Counted from the first letter of the stretch, positions 7,811 through 16,176 are shown. The stretch: 64,000 nt of DNA from Thiogranum sp. (GCA_030148805.1 JASBSS010000035.1:248001-312000), one strand, 5' to 3'. Numbers and translations: made by a program. Notes: generated by a model not told the origin, from the letters alone.

Positions 7811-8809
7811 ATGGAAATTCACGTCCCACTGCCGTCGATAGCGGAGTTGCCGGAGCCGCGTTCATGGCGCCACGCGGTGAGCATCATCGACGCCCACGAG
7901 CCGCGTATCACCGAGCTGGCTTCACGCGCCTTCGAGGCCGATGAGCCTGGCGCCTGGTATGACGTACAGTGCATCCTGTATCACTGGAATCTGGAGGAGC
8001 TGGAGCGCAAGACACCGGTCACCAGCTACCCCCGAGCCGTGCGCCAGGCCTTGCGTAACGCGATTCTGCGCGTCGAGGAGAAGGTCCGGCGCTCGACCCT
8101 CGCGCTGGACTGCCTGAGTGATTTTTCGCCCGAGGCGGCGATCGTGGAACTGGAGAAAATCGCCCGTGGCCACCGCATCAATTCGCATCCGCTGCTCAAT
8201 CAGATGGAGGCGAACGGGCTGGATCAGGACGCCTGCCGGTTGCTGTTGGACAACTACTATGTGAACAACCGGGTGTTCCATCTGCACATCGCCGCGCAAA
8301 GTTTGTCCACACCCTTTGAATTGCGCGCCGAACTCTACCAGAACCTTCACGACGAGCTGGGCGCCGGCAGCGCCAGCGAGGCGCACCCGCTGCTCTTCCT
8401 GCGCAGCTACAACTCCCTGGGTGGCCATGATCGCATGGTCGAACCGCTGGTGGGCGCGATTCATCTGCTCAACACCAAGATCTATCACACCCTGTTGTGC
8501 GGCAACTACCGCAACGGCCTCGGCGCGCTCGGGTTCCTGGAGCTGACCATGCCGACGCAGATGAGAAAGCTGCTGGCCGGATTCCAGAAGTCGGGGCTGT
8601 CGCAGGAGGAGACCATCTTCTGGGATCTGCATATCAGCCTGGACGAGGAACATGGCGACGCCTGGTTCGACGAGATGAAGAAGATTCTGAAGACGCCTGA
8701 AGACGCGCTCGCGATTCTCGACGGCGGCCAGTCGGTATTGGATGCGCGTTCCGCCTTCTATGACTCGGTCTACGAAGTCTTGCAGGCGCGCCAGGGTAAA
8801 GCGGCCTGA
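7811..8809 (+). CDS. Haem-oxygenase-like di-iron oxidase (HDO) family protein
   Basis: 332 residues from the ATG at 7811, which follows GGAGAGG by about 6 nt. The C-terminal two thirds match the iron-containing TenA/haem-oxygenase-like fold. Visible are the NNRVFHLHIAA helix (H157, H159), the family hallmark NLHDELGAG (E182) followed by H192, and H274-x3-D278-x2-H281 in HISLDEEH. That spacing equals the H-x3-D-x2-H ligand set known in CADD-type members. I cannot place the first Glu ligand with confidence. Characterised relatives use O2 to oxidise or cleave amino acids and fatty acids (BesC, UndA, SznF, CADD). The substrate here is unknown. Confidence 0.85.
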   Translation: MEIHVPLPSIAELPEPRSWRHAVSIIDAHEPRITELASRAFEADEPGAWYDVQCILYHWNLEELERKTPVTSYPRAVRQALRNAILRVEEKVRRSTLALDCLSDFSPEAAIVELEKIARGHRINSHPLLNQMEANGLDQDACRLLLDNYYVNNRVFHLHIAAQSLSTPFELRAELYQNLHDELGAGSASEAHPLLFLRSYNSLGGHDRMVEPLVGAIHLLNTKIYHTLLCGNYRNGLGALGFLELTMPTQMRKLLAGFQKSGLSQEETIFWDLHISLDEEHGDAWFDEMKKILKTPEDALAILDGGQSVLDARSAFYDSVYEVLQARQGKAA

Positions 8810-8827
8810 GGCCGCGCTTTCGGGTTT

Positions 8828-8872
8828 GGGAGGATCCGGGAAACGCCATGGACGGTGGTCCCGGGTCTTCCT
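8828..8872 (+). other. Long intergenic hairpin between HDO and HAD genes
   Basis: About 14 bp (with three or four G-T pairs) join 8828-8841 to 8859-8872, with a further 4-bp inner stem, filling most of the 80-bp gap. No T-run follows, so it is not a typical terminator. It could stabilise the upstream mRNA segment or attenuate the downstream genes. The HAD ribosome site GAGGA follows directly. Confidence 0.55.
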
Positions 8873-8889
8873 TTCCATGAGGAACGCTG

Positions 8890-9561
8890 ATGTCAATCAA
8901 AGCCATCGTCATCGACGTCGGGCACGTGCTGGTACAGGGAAGCCTGCTCAACGGCATTCTCCGGGAGCGCTACCCGGATCTGCGGCCGAAGGTACTGTAC
9001 GACCCCGAAGTCTACCGTCAGGTGGGCGTCGAGGGCTTCGATCGATGGGTCGAGTCGGCCATGACGGAGAAGATAGAAATGCTGGCGGCAGACCCCGTCT
9101 CGGCGTCGCTGCGCGCGGCCGAGCGTGTCCCGCTCACGCCCTACGCGGCGGAGTTCATCGCCACGGCCCGCGCCCGTGAGCTGGCGCTGACGTGCATCGG
9201 AGCCGTGCCGGATTTTCTCGTCGCCGATCTTTTGCGTCGACTGGACGCTCAGGTCCCGTTCATCAGCTCGCGCGTGGTGATCGACGGTGATCGGATCAGC
9301 TCGGTGGCTTCGATTCTGACACCGAGCCGAAAGCGCTCTGAGCTACGCAAGTGGAAATACCTGCAAGGACTGGCGCCGAACGAGCTGCTGGTGATCGGCG
9401 ATTCGCTCGGCGATCTGCAGATGATGGAGCTGGTGCCGAGGGACAACCGCGTGGCCTTCAACGCCACCGAAAACGCGGTGCTGGAATTCTGTGCCCACCA
9501 CTACCAGGGATCAATGGACCGTCTGTTGGAGAATGTATTTTATGAACAAGCTATTTGTTAA
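8890..9561 (+). CDS. HAD-superfamily hydrolase
   Basis: 223 residues with a C1-type cap. Motif I is IVIDVGHVLV: the nucleophile Asp (D9) is present but the +2 position is Gly instead of Asp, as in YihX-like members. Motif II lies near VPLTPYAAEF, motif III is a Lys in SRKRSELRKWK, and motif IV is complete (VIGDSLGDLQMM). A phosphatase acting on a small organic phosphate is the default guess. The last 20 bp overlap the flavoprotein gene, showing tight coupling within the operon. Confidence 0.85.
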   Translation: MSIKAIVIDVGHVLVQGSLLNGILRERYPDLRPKVLYDPEVYRQVGVEGFDRWVESAMTEKIEMLAADPVSASLRAAERVPLTPYAAEFIATARARELALTCIGAVPDFLVADLLRRLDAQVPFISSRVVIDGDRISSVASILTPSRKRSELRKWKYLQGLAPNELLVIGDSLGDLQMMELVPRDNRVAFNATENAVLEFCAHHYQGSMDRLLENVFYEQAIC

Positions 9562-11185
9562 TCATCTTATGGGGTCGCCGGCGCAGCCGGATCGCTTTTC
9601 CGAGTTCGCCGCGCCGGCCGAGGCGGGCCCGGACGGATTCACCACCGGCAGTTACGCACCAGGCTTCGCCCTGCTGCAGCAAGGCCGCTTCGAAGTGGTG
9701 GTCAATGGGCGGGTGCGCCATGTCGCTGGCCCGGCGTTTGTCGCCTTCAAGCTCTATGCGCACCTCTCGGCGACGGCGCCGGAGGACCAACCGAAGGCGC
9801 AGCTGTGGCGCGTTGGCGCCGATTATCTGGAAACGCTCAAGCACGACGAGCCCTTCAGCGTCTGTCCCCTCGACGCCAGCCTGAAGGCGGCCCGGCGGGC
9901 GCAACGGCCGGTGCCGATTCTACAGGTGCAGGCCGGCGAGTTTGCCGTCTCGTGCGCCGAAAGCGTGCTCGGGTGGGAAACGCTCACCACCATCGATGGC
10001 GGCCCGGGCGAGGAGACGCTGTCTTATCTGTTGTGGCGGGCGTCGCGGCCGCGACCGGCCGAGATCGCCTCCGAGCTGGTCGGTCTGGCGATCATCGGTG
10101 CCGGGCCGGCGGGACTTTCGCTGGCCGCCTGGGCGCAGGAGCAGGGTATCTCCTATCGCATGTTCGGCGAGCCGCTGTCGTTCTGGAAACGGCATATCCC
10201 GCCCCTGCCGCTGCGCTCGCCGCCGGTGGCGACCAATCTGTCCAGTCCGCGCCCCGGGCAGCGTTATCTGGATTTTGCCGAGCGCCACGGAGTGGCCGAC
10301 GCGCCCAAGGTCGAAATGGAGGATTTTCTCGCCTACGCCACGGAGTTCGCCGACACCCACGGCATCCGGGCGTTGAACCCGCGGGTGCAAACGCTCCATC
10401 ATCGGGACGGCCTCTGGTGGTTGGGCTTTGGCGATGAGCTGCTGCGCGCCAAGAACGTCGCCATTGCCGTGGGTCTCAACGGCGCCCAACGCGAGGTCGG
10501 CCTGCCGCCGGATACGGGCCGCGCGTGGGACTATGTCGGCAACGTGCAGGATTACAGCCGCTTCGCCGGGCGCCGCGTGGCTGTGATCGGCGGCGGCCAG
10601 TCGGGCGTGGAGGCGGCCCTGCTGGCGGCGCAGGCCGGTGCCGAGACCCATCTGGTGATTCGCGAGGACGCGCTCAAGTTCCGTTCGCTGCACGTGCCGG
10701 GCGAATGGTGGTATCGCAACCTGTTCCGGCAGTCGCGACGCCTCACCTCCTGGATGCCCGGACCGGTCCAGGATCGGATGCTGACCTACCTGACGGCCGG
10801 TAGCGCCGAACCGGAAACCGAAGCGCAACTGCAACAGGCCGGCGTGGTGGTGCATCCCCGGGCCGAGGTGCGGGCCGACGGCACTACGCCGGCCCGTTTG
10901 GCGGTTCGCCGATCCTCGCAAGCGGAGATTCCCGTCGATTATGCCATCGTCGCCGCAGGCTTCGCCTACGACGTGCGCCGGATTGGGTTACTGGCGAACC
11001 TGCCCATCGCGCAACGCGGCGGGTTTCCGCTGCTGAACCGGTTTGCGATGTCGTCACAGCCGGGGCTGTTCTTCGCCGGCATGGCGGCCCTGCGGCTGCT
11101 GGGACCGCAGTGTCAGTTCGTGTTCGGGTCCGGTCTAGTCTCGCCGCGGATCATCGCGGGTGTGAAGGACCGATTGTCCAAATGA
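9542..11185 (+). CDS. FAD/NAD(P)-dependent oxidoreductase, monooxygenase-like, with extra N-terminal domain
   Basis: 547 residues from the ATG at 9542, overlapping the HAD gene. Residues 1-175 form an unrecognised N-terminal domain. Then come an FAD-binding Rossmann motif, GAGPAGLS (186-193), and an NAD(P)-binding one, GGGQSGVEAAL (350-360), spaced as in flavin monooxygenases and N-hydroxylases. The segment GEPLSFWKRHIPPLPLRS also resembles that group, which oxygenates N or S atoms or ketones. The C-terminal LFFAGMAALRLLGPQCQFVFGSG is the usual FAD-closing strand. The permease ATG overlaps its stop (ATGA). Confidence 0.85.
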   Translation: MNKLFVNHLMGSPAQPDRFSEFAAPAEAGPDGFTTGSYAPGFALLQQGRFEVVVNGRVRHVAGPAFVAFKLYAHLSATAPEDQPKAQLWRVGADYLETLKHDEPFSVCPLDASLKAARRAQRPVPILQVQAGEFAVSCAESVLGWETLTTIDGGPGEETLSYLLWRASRPRPAEIASELVGLAIIGAGPAGLSLAAWAQEQGISYRMFGEPLSFWKRHIPPLPLRSPPVATNLSSPRPGQRYLDFAERHGVADAPKVEMEDFLAYATEFADTHGIRALNPRVQTLHHRDGLWWLGFGDELLRAKNVAIAVGLNGAQREVGLPPDTGRAWDYVGNVQDYSRFAGRRVAVIGGGQSGVEAALLAAQAGAETHLVIREDALKFRSLHVPGEWWYRNLFRQSRRLTSWMPGPVQDRMLTYLTAGSAEPETEAQLQQAGVVVHPRAEVRADGTTPARLAVRRSSQAEIPVDYAIVAAGFAYDVRRIGLLANLPIAQRGGFPLLNRFAMSSQPGLFFAGMAALRLLGPQCQFVFGSGLVSPRIIAGVKDRLSK

Positions 11186-12498
11186 AGACCGCGCGTGCGT
11201 TCATCCGGCACTGGTTCCCCGGGCTGGCGGTAGTGGCCTATCTGGTGGGTGGCTGGCATTCGCCCGGCCTGTGGGAAGCTGTGGCGGCGGCATTATTGAT
11301 CGTGCGCCTGGCCGCCGGCGACGGTGCCTGGTTGAACAAGACCAGCGGACGTGTCGCACTGGCGATGTTGCTCGGTAGCGCGTTGCTGGCCTCCCGCAAC
11401 GGTCACTGGGACGCCTGGTTTGGCGGACTGGACCGCTATGTCGGGGTGGTCGTGCTGGTGCTGTGCGTGTCCTTCCTGCGCTTGCCCTTGCAGCACATTC
11501 GCATTGGCGGCGCGCGGCAGGCGGGCGGGCGCCGCTCGCCGGTGGCTCTGATCGCCACGGCCTCCTCGGCGGTGTCGCCACTGCTGAATCTGGGCACCAT
11601 CGCCCTGCTCGGCGGATTGCTGCAAACCGAGGGCCGTCAGGCCACGTCCGTGTCGGGCGCGGTGACCCGGGGTGTGGGAGCCGCGCTGCTGGTTTCCCCG
11701 ACCTTCGCCCCCAGCGCCATCGTCCTGAGCGAGCTGCCGGGCGTGAGCTGGGTGAGCACCCTGCCGGTGGCGCTACCCTTGTTCTGCAGCCTGCTGGCGA
11801 TGGCCTGGTTGTGCCAGTCGCGCCAATCGGTGACCTGGACGGCCGCGCGCAGCGATGGCCTGCCGGGCTTTCATCTGCTGCTGGTGATCGCCCTGATGGC
11901 GACGCTGCTGGTGGCGCTGCGGGCGCTGGCCGACTGGTCCATCGTGCATTCGGTCAGTGCCGCGGCCGTCGCCAGTGTATTACTGTGGCGTTGGGTGTTC
12001 GCGCGCACTGGTGCCACGCCCGTGTCGATTCGTCCGCGGCAACACCTGAGCGGCTTCTGGCCGGCGATCGAGGCCGAGGCCGCCTTGTTCCTGGCCTCGG
12101 GGGCACTGGCCGGCATTCTCGCGGCCGACCCCGGCTTTCAGGCGTTCGCACAGTCTTTCGTCGCCGCCGCCGCAGACAGCCCGTTGCTGCTGTTCGTCAC
12201 CGTGCTCGTCGGCATGCCGGCGGTCACCGCGTTGGGTATCCACCCGATCGTCCCGTTTGTGATCCTGGTGCATCTGATCGATGCCGCCACCCTGGGGCTG
12301 GCGAGCGCGCAGATGTACGTGCTGTGGGTGTCGGCATGGGTGTTGGCGATGATGGTCTCGCCGGTATCGGCCATCAATATATCGGCGGCGACTTTTTTCC
12401 GCGTCTCGCCCTGGGTTCTGGGGCTGCGCGAAAACGTACCTTACGCTGCGCTGTTCGCCGCCATCGCACTGGCGCTGTTCACCACCATCGGGAGATAG
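11182..12498 (+). CDS. Polytopic permease, ion-transporter (citrate/anion) superfamily-like
   Basis: 438 residues from the ATG at 11182, overlapping the flavoprotein stop as ATGA. Hydrophobicity suggests 11-12 membrane helices. Paired re-entrant-like segments occur as ASSAVSPLLNLGTIALLGG and GMPAVTALGIHPIVPF, with a VSPVSAINISAATFF stretch near the end. That layout recalls IT-superfamily carriers (DASS, TRAP DctM, CitM) for organic or inorganic anions. The assignment to a subfamily is uncertain. As the only inner-membrane carrier inside the operon it is the best candidate for importing or exporting the system's substrate. Confidence 0.7.
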   Translation: MKTARAFIRHWFPGLAVVAYLVGGWHSPGLWEAVAAALLIVRLAAGDGAWLNKTSGRVALAMLLGSALLASRNGHWDAWFGGLDRYVGVVVLVLCVSFLRLPLQHIRIGGARQAGGRRSPVALIATASSAVSPLLNLGTIALLGGLLQTEGRQATSVSGAVTRGVGAALLVSPTFAPSAIVLSELPGVSWVSTLPVALPLFCSLLAMAWLCQSRQSVTWTAARSDGLPGFHLLLVIALMATLLVALRALADWSIVHSVSAAAVASVLLWRWVFARTGATPVSIRPRQHLSGFWPAIEAEAALFLASGALAGILAADPGFQAFAQSFVAAAADSPLLLFVTVLVGMPAVTALGIHPIVPFVILVHLIDAATLGLASAQMYVLWVSAWVLAMMVSPVSAINISAATFFRVSPWVLGLRENVPYAALFAAIALALFTTIGR

Positions 12499-12501
12499 GT
12501 C

Positions 12502-12861
12502 ATGGAAGACAGTGAGATCAAGCAAAGAACTCTTGGCCTGGTGCTGGGCGCGGATTCCTCCGCGGCCGGGATGCGGGTGGCGCTGCGGCTTGCCGGCTGC
12601 GCCCTAGACAAGGGCATCGCCGTGCAGGTCTTTCTCATCGGAGACGCGCTGGCCATCGCCCTCGATACCCAGAGCAACAAGGCGCCTTTCAAGGCGTTCC
12701 GCTCCCTGTTGCAGCGGGGTGCCGATGTCACCTTGTGTTCGGTCATGCTGCGCGATCGGGGGATACCCACCGCCGCGATCTCGACGCAGGTCACCCAGGG
12801 CTCGCTGCTCTATTTCGCCGAGATGGTGCAGCGCTGCGATCGCCTGCTTTATCTGGATTGA
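12502..12861 (+). CDS. DsrE-family sulfur-transfer-like protein (TusD/DsrE-like)
   Basis: 119 residues, starting 3 bp after the permease stop. The fold signature is an N-terminal LGLVLGADSSAAGMRVALRLA strand-helix, then VQVFLIGDAL, then a conserved cysteine, C79, in ADVTLCSVMLRDRG. This is the position of the persulfide-carrying Cys of DsrE/TusD. The C-terminal FAEMVQRCDRLLYL matches the family. It is followed by DsrF- and DsrH-like genes, so a DsrEFH-like hexamer able to relay sulfane sulfur is plausible. It is not part of a dsrABC locus here. Confidence 0.85.
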   Translation: MEDSEIKQRTLGLVLGADSSAAGMRVALRLAGCALDKGIAVQVFLIGDALAIALDTQSNKAPFKAFRSLLQRGADVTLCSVMLRDRGIPTAAISTQVTQGSLLYFAEMVQRCDRLLYLD

Positions 12862-12872
12862 GGATGGACGTC

Positions 12873-13226
12873 ATGTCGAAATCGATTGTCTTTTTGATCA
12901 CCCGCTCCCCCTTTGCCACCGATCGCCCCTACCACCTCACCCGCATGGCGCTGGCCTTGGCCGTGGACGCCCGGCCGACCTTGTTGTTCAGCGGCGATGC
13001 CTTGCTGATCGACCGGGTGGCCCCGGACAAACTCACCGGTCTGCCGGATCTGGTCGGCCAGCTGCGGCTGTTCGATGAAATGGTCGGCAGCGCCTATCGC
13101 ACCGAGCTGATCGCGCCGACGGCTGACTGGGGGCCGCCCGCGACGCCGCTGGATTATCTCAAATCGCTCAGTCCGTCGCAGGCGCGCGCTTGCCTGCGCG
13201 AGGCCAACGCGGTCATTCGCTGTTAG
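12873..13226 (+). CDS. DsrF/TusC-like protein
   Basis: 117 residues from the second ATG at 12873, which has GAGG 9 nt upstream; the ATG at 12864 lies directly against that site. The N-terminal IVFLITRSPFATDRPYHLTRMALALAVD segment matches TusC/DsrF (normally beginning KKIAFVFRSAPYG-like), followed by LLFSGDALLID. TusC-type subunits are structural partners that usually lack the active cysteine; the Cys residues here lie near the C-terminus (about 109 and 117). It is placed between the DsrE-like and DsrH-like genes in canonical order. Confidence 0.78.
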   Translation: MSKSIVFLITRSPFATDRPYHLTRMALALAVDARPTLLFSGDALLIDRVAPDKLTGLPDLVGQLRLFDEMVGSAYRTELIAPTADWGPPATPLDYLKSLSPSQARACLREANAVIRC

Positions 13227-13238
13227 GAGGATCACCCC

Positions 13239-13481
13239 ATGGCATTGGTTTTATGTCTACACCCGCATTCACCGCAGGCCGCGCTCGGTTGTGGCCTGTC
13301 ACCCGCGCAAGGCGATCTGTTCGTCTGCCTGGAGGACAGCGTGCTGACCGATCCGCCGGACGGCGCGCGGCTCGGCGCGGCGGATCAGGCCGCGCGGGGT
13401 CGCTCTGCCGACGCGTCCGGCCTGCACGACGAGCAATTGCTTGAGCTGATATTCGAACACCCTGTCACATTCATCTGCTAG
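13239..13481 (+). CDS. DsrH/TusB-like protein
   Basis: 80 residues with a GGAGG about 9 nt before the start. LVLCLHPHSPQAALGCGLSPAQGDLFVCLEDSV follows the DsrH/TusB pattern (hydrophobic strand, Ser-Pro, a helix carrying a Cys, then Gly-Asp and an LLIEDGV-like strand). C18 is close to the catalytic Cys20 position of DsrH. It ends in PVTFIC. It completes the trio DsrE-F-H, and its small size is normal for the family. Confidence 0.75.
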   Translation: MALVLCLHPHSPQAALGCGLSPAQGDLFVCLEDSVLTDPPDGARLGAADQAARGRSADASGLHDEQLLELIFEHPVTFIC

Positions 13482-13492
13482 AGGCATTCATC

Positions 13493-13864
13493 ATGGAACA
13501 GACTCAGATCGCCACCGAACCGGCAGCCGTTGCCGTCAAACGGCCCGCGTCGGACTCCTATTACGACATCCACCTGTTCATTTGCACCAATCGCCGCAGT
13601 AACTCGAAAAGCTGTGGCGGCAACGGCGCCGAGCGGATACTGCGCCACGCCAAGCGGCGGGTACAGGCGCTGGAGGACAGCGTCAATCTTAGTATCCGGG
13701 TGAGCTCGTCGGGTTGCATGGGCCGGTGCGAACTCGGGCCCCTGCTGGTGATCTACCCCGAAGGCACGTGGTACCGCTGCAACAGCACGCACGACCTCGA
13801 CGAGATCATCAGCGAGCACGTCATCGGCGGCGGCAGGGCCCAGCGATTGATGGCCTCGCTTTGA
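13493..13864 (+). CDS. Thioredoxin-fold [2Fe-2S] ferredoxin
   Basis: 123 residues. Four cysteines, C31, C41, C75 and C79, have the spacing C-x9-C-x33-C-x3-C typical of Aquifex/Azotobacter-type thioredoxin-like ferredoxins (HLFICTNRR ... SKSCGG ... SGCMGRCELGP). The family's LVIYPEGTWYRC and DLDEIISEHV segments are also present. Its likely role is to pass electrons to an oxygenase such as the HDO or the flavoprotein encoded upstream. It starts 11 bp after the DsrH-like gene. Confidence 0.88.
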   Translation: MEQTQIATEPAAVAVKRPASDSYYDIHLFICTNRRSNSKSCGGNGAERILRHAKRRVQALEDSVNLSIRVSSSGCMGRCELGPLLVIYPEGTWYRCNSTHDLDEIISEHVIGGGRAQRLMASL

Positions 13865-13906
13865 CGCGGATTTCACATCGACCCGACAACAAGATAAGGA
13901 CAGACA

Positions 13907-15223
13907 ATGAGCACGAAAGGACTCAACCGCGTTTTGCGCATCCTCATCGCCGCGGCAAGCTTGGCTGCGCCGGCGGTGAAGGCGGAAAACTGGTTCATCA
14001 AGGACGGTACGGAAAAGCCCGATGCCAAACCGCTGCGCGTCTACGGTTTGGTGCAACCCACCTTCCAGGCCGATTTTTCCGACAAGCTCGAGGGGCTTGG
14101 CGGCGCCGAGGCGCAACACAACGGCGAGCATTCGGCCTATTCCTCGATTCCGCCGGGGCAGAGTTCGACGTCGAGCTTCTACCTGTTCCGGGTGCGCCTC
14201 GGGGTGCGCGGGCTGATCGAGCCGAAGATCAATTATGAAGTCGTCGGCGAGTACGGCGTCAACGCGCTGACCACCAAGGCCCAGAACGACTTCAACGTCG
14301 AGCTGGCCGAAGGCTCGGTCACCCTGAACCACATCCCCGGCGTGCGGGTGCGCATGGGGCTGTTCAAGGTGCCCGGCCCCGAGGAGGCAATGCGCACGGC
14401 GATCGACTACGTCAACTTCACCAATGTGACTTTCCGCCTGATCAATTACCAACCGGTCGAGCGCAACCCCAATGTGAGTTCGCTAAAGGGCGTTCCGGCC
14501 GACGCCAAGACCGGCGTGCGGGCCTTCCGCGACACCGGCGTTCAGCTATTTGACGCCTTTCGTTTCGGTCAGCAGGAGTTCACCTACGCGGCCATGCTGG
14601 CCAACGGCTCATCGCTCAATCAGATCGACGACAACCGCAACAAGGCGGTCTATGGCCGCTTGCAGTGGTCGTGGATATTCGACGACACGCAGGATCATTA
14701 CTACGATACCGCACGTCAGGACCTGAGTCTGTTCGGCTGGTATCAGCGCGGCGATCAGGCCTTTGACGACAAGAACTACAAGGCCGTGCGTCAGGGCGTG
14801 GGTTTCAGTTACGTGAAACAGCCCTACCACCTCACCGCCGAATACATGTGGGGCGAAGGCATGATCGTGCTCTCCTCGTCGTTCCGCAACGAACCCTACC
14901 TGGTGTTTCCGGAGTCCGAGAACGAGGGGCGCGGCTGGTATGTCGACGCCGGCATGTTCGTCACCCGCAACATCGCCCTGGAGGCGCGCTACGACGTGCT
15001 CGAGCTGCTGCCCAACGACCGGCAGATGGAGACGACGTTCAAGACCACCACGCTCGGCCTGCAGTATTATTTCTCCAAGCGCAACCGGATCGCGCTGAAC
15101 TACGAGTTCCGCGATTACGATCTCGCCGCCGTCCCGGTGAGCGCCGAGTTCGCCAATAACACCCGGCAGCTGAATCGATCGCTGGACGACCGCCTGGCCA
15201 TCCAATATACTCTACGCTTCTAA
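13907..15223 (+). CDS. Outer-membrane porin, OprO/OprP-like beta-barrel
   Basis: 438 residues with a signal peptide (cleavage likely after KAE or VKA, residues about 22-26). Alternating hydrophobic strands run through the mature part and the protein ends in Phe (AIQYTLRF), the BAM recognition signature. RVRLGVRG ... NYEVVGEYG and RMGLFKVPGPEEAM resemble phosphate-selective-porin-type barrels. It is the last gene of the ten-gene operon and gives the system an outer-membrane entry or exit route. Solute specificity cannot be read from sequence. Confidence 0.82.
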   Translation: MSTKGLNRVLRILIAAASLAAPAVKAENWFIKDGTEKPDAKPLRVYGLVQPTFQADFSDKLEGLGGAEAQHNGEHSAYSSIPPGQSSTSSFYLFRVRLGVRGLIEPKINYEVVGEYGVNALTTKAQNDFNVELAEGSVTLNHIPGVRVRMGLFKVPGPEEAMRTAIDYVNFTNVTFRLINYQPVERNPNVSSLKGVPADAKTGVRAFRDTGVQLFDAFRFGQQEFTYAAMLANGSSLNQIDDNRNKAVYGRLQWSWIFDDTQDHYYDTARQDLSLFGWYQRGDQAFDDKNYKAVRQGVGFSYVKQPYHLTAEYMWGEGMIVLSSSFRNEPYLVFPESENEGRGWYVDAGMFVTRNIALEARYDVLELLPNDRQMETTFKTTTLGLQYYFSKRNRIALNYEFRDYDLAAVPVSAEFANNTRQLNRSLDDRLAIQYTLRF

Positions 15224-15240
15224 AGATGCATGTACATACA
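15183..15240 (+). promoter_or_regulatory. Possible EamA promoter with operator site 4
   Basis: TGGACG (15183-15188), 17 bp and TATACT (15206-15211) within the end of the porin gene could form a promoter. TGTACATACA (15231-15240), core-identical to site 1, overlaps codons 2-5 of the EamA gene at about +13 to +22. Repression from within the coding start is therefore possible. The promoter boxes lie in coding sequence, so they are less certain than the palindrome. Confidence 0.45.
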
Positions 15241-16176
15241 GAAAAATTCAAGGGCGCGCTGTTTCTGCTGCTGGCGACCACCGCCTGGGGTGGCATGTTC
15301 CCCGTGGCCAAGGAGGCGGTGCAGAGCCTCGACCCCGTGTTCGTGACCCTGGTGCGCTATGCCAGCGTGGCCCTCATCCTGACGGCCATTCTGGGCGCGC
15401 TCGAAGGGCTCGGGGCGCTGGCGCTGGAGGGGCGGGCGTGGCCGCTGGCGCTGTTCGGTGTCTCCGGCATGGTGGGTTTCAACGTGCTCGCCCTCTACGG
15501 GCTGAAATCCGCCGCGCCGGCCAAGGCCGCCATGATCATGTTGACGCTGCCGTTTCTGTCCTCGCTGGTCAAATGGGCGCTCGACGGCACCCGCCCGCGG
15601 GCCGGTCTGTTGGGCTGCATGTTGCTGGCCATGGGCGGGGTGTTTCTGGTGGTGACCCACGGCGACCTCGCCAGCATCCTGCACCAGCGCACGGGCAGCG
15701 GCGAGTTGCTGGTGCTCCTGGGGGCCTGCTTCTGGGCCGTCTACACGGTGGGACGCGAGCGCTTCCCCCATTGGTCGGCGTTGCGCTACGGCGCGCTGTC
15801 CACCGCGCTGGGCTCGCTCGGCCTGATCAGCCTCTGGTCGCTGCTCCTGGCTCTGGGGGTGTTGAGCGTCCCGTCGGCGGCGGCCATCGGGTCGGTGGGT
15901 TACCAACTGGTCTATCTGATTCTGGTCGCCGGGGTGATGGCGATCATGGCCTGGGCGGCGGGCATCAGCCGTGTCGGTGCCGTCAACGCCTCGTTGTTCA
16001 TCTGTTTCGTTCCGATCACCGCTTTCGCGGTGGAGATCGCCCGCGGCTACCGGCCGCACGCGATCGAGCTGGTTGGCGCCTCGATGGCGATCGCCGCGCT
16101 GTTCATCAACCATCATCTGGCCTCGCGGCGGGCCGCGGCGCTGGCCGCGTCCGGGCTCAGTCCGGAGGCGAAATAA
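15226..16176 (+). CDS. EamA/DMT-family transporter
   Basis: 316 residues with ten predicted membrane helices in two EamA repeats; each repeat begins in the family way (LLLATTAWGGMFPVAKEAV, and LLVLLGACFWAVYTVGRERFP). DMT carriers of this type usually export amino acids or other metabolites. The start is 2 bp after the porin stop, and an operator palindrome lies over codons 2-5. The 3' end overlaps the opposing marR gene by 20 bp. An export role for the block's product or a toxic intermediate is inference. Confidence 0.88.
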   Translation: MHVHTEKFKGALFLLLATTAWGGMFPVAKEAVQSLDPVFVTLVRYASVALILTAILGALEGLGALALEGRAWPLALFGVSGMVGFNVLALYGLKSAAPAKAAMIMLTLPFLSSLVKWALDGTRPRAGLLGCMLLAMGGVFLVVTHGDLASILHQRTGSGELLVLLGACFWAVYTVGRERFPHWSALRYGALSTALGSLGLISLWSLLLALGVLSVPSAAAIGSVGYQLVYLILVAGVMAIMAWAAGISRVGAVNASLFICFVPITAFAVEIARGYRPHAIELVGASMAIAALFINHHLASRRAAALAASGLSPEAK

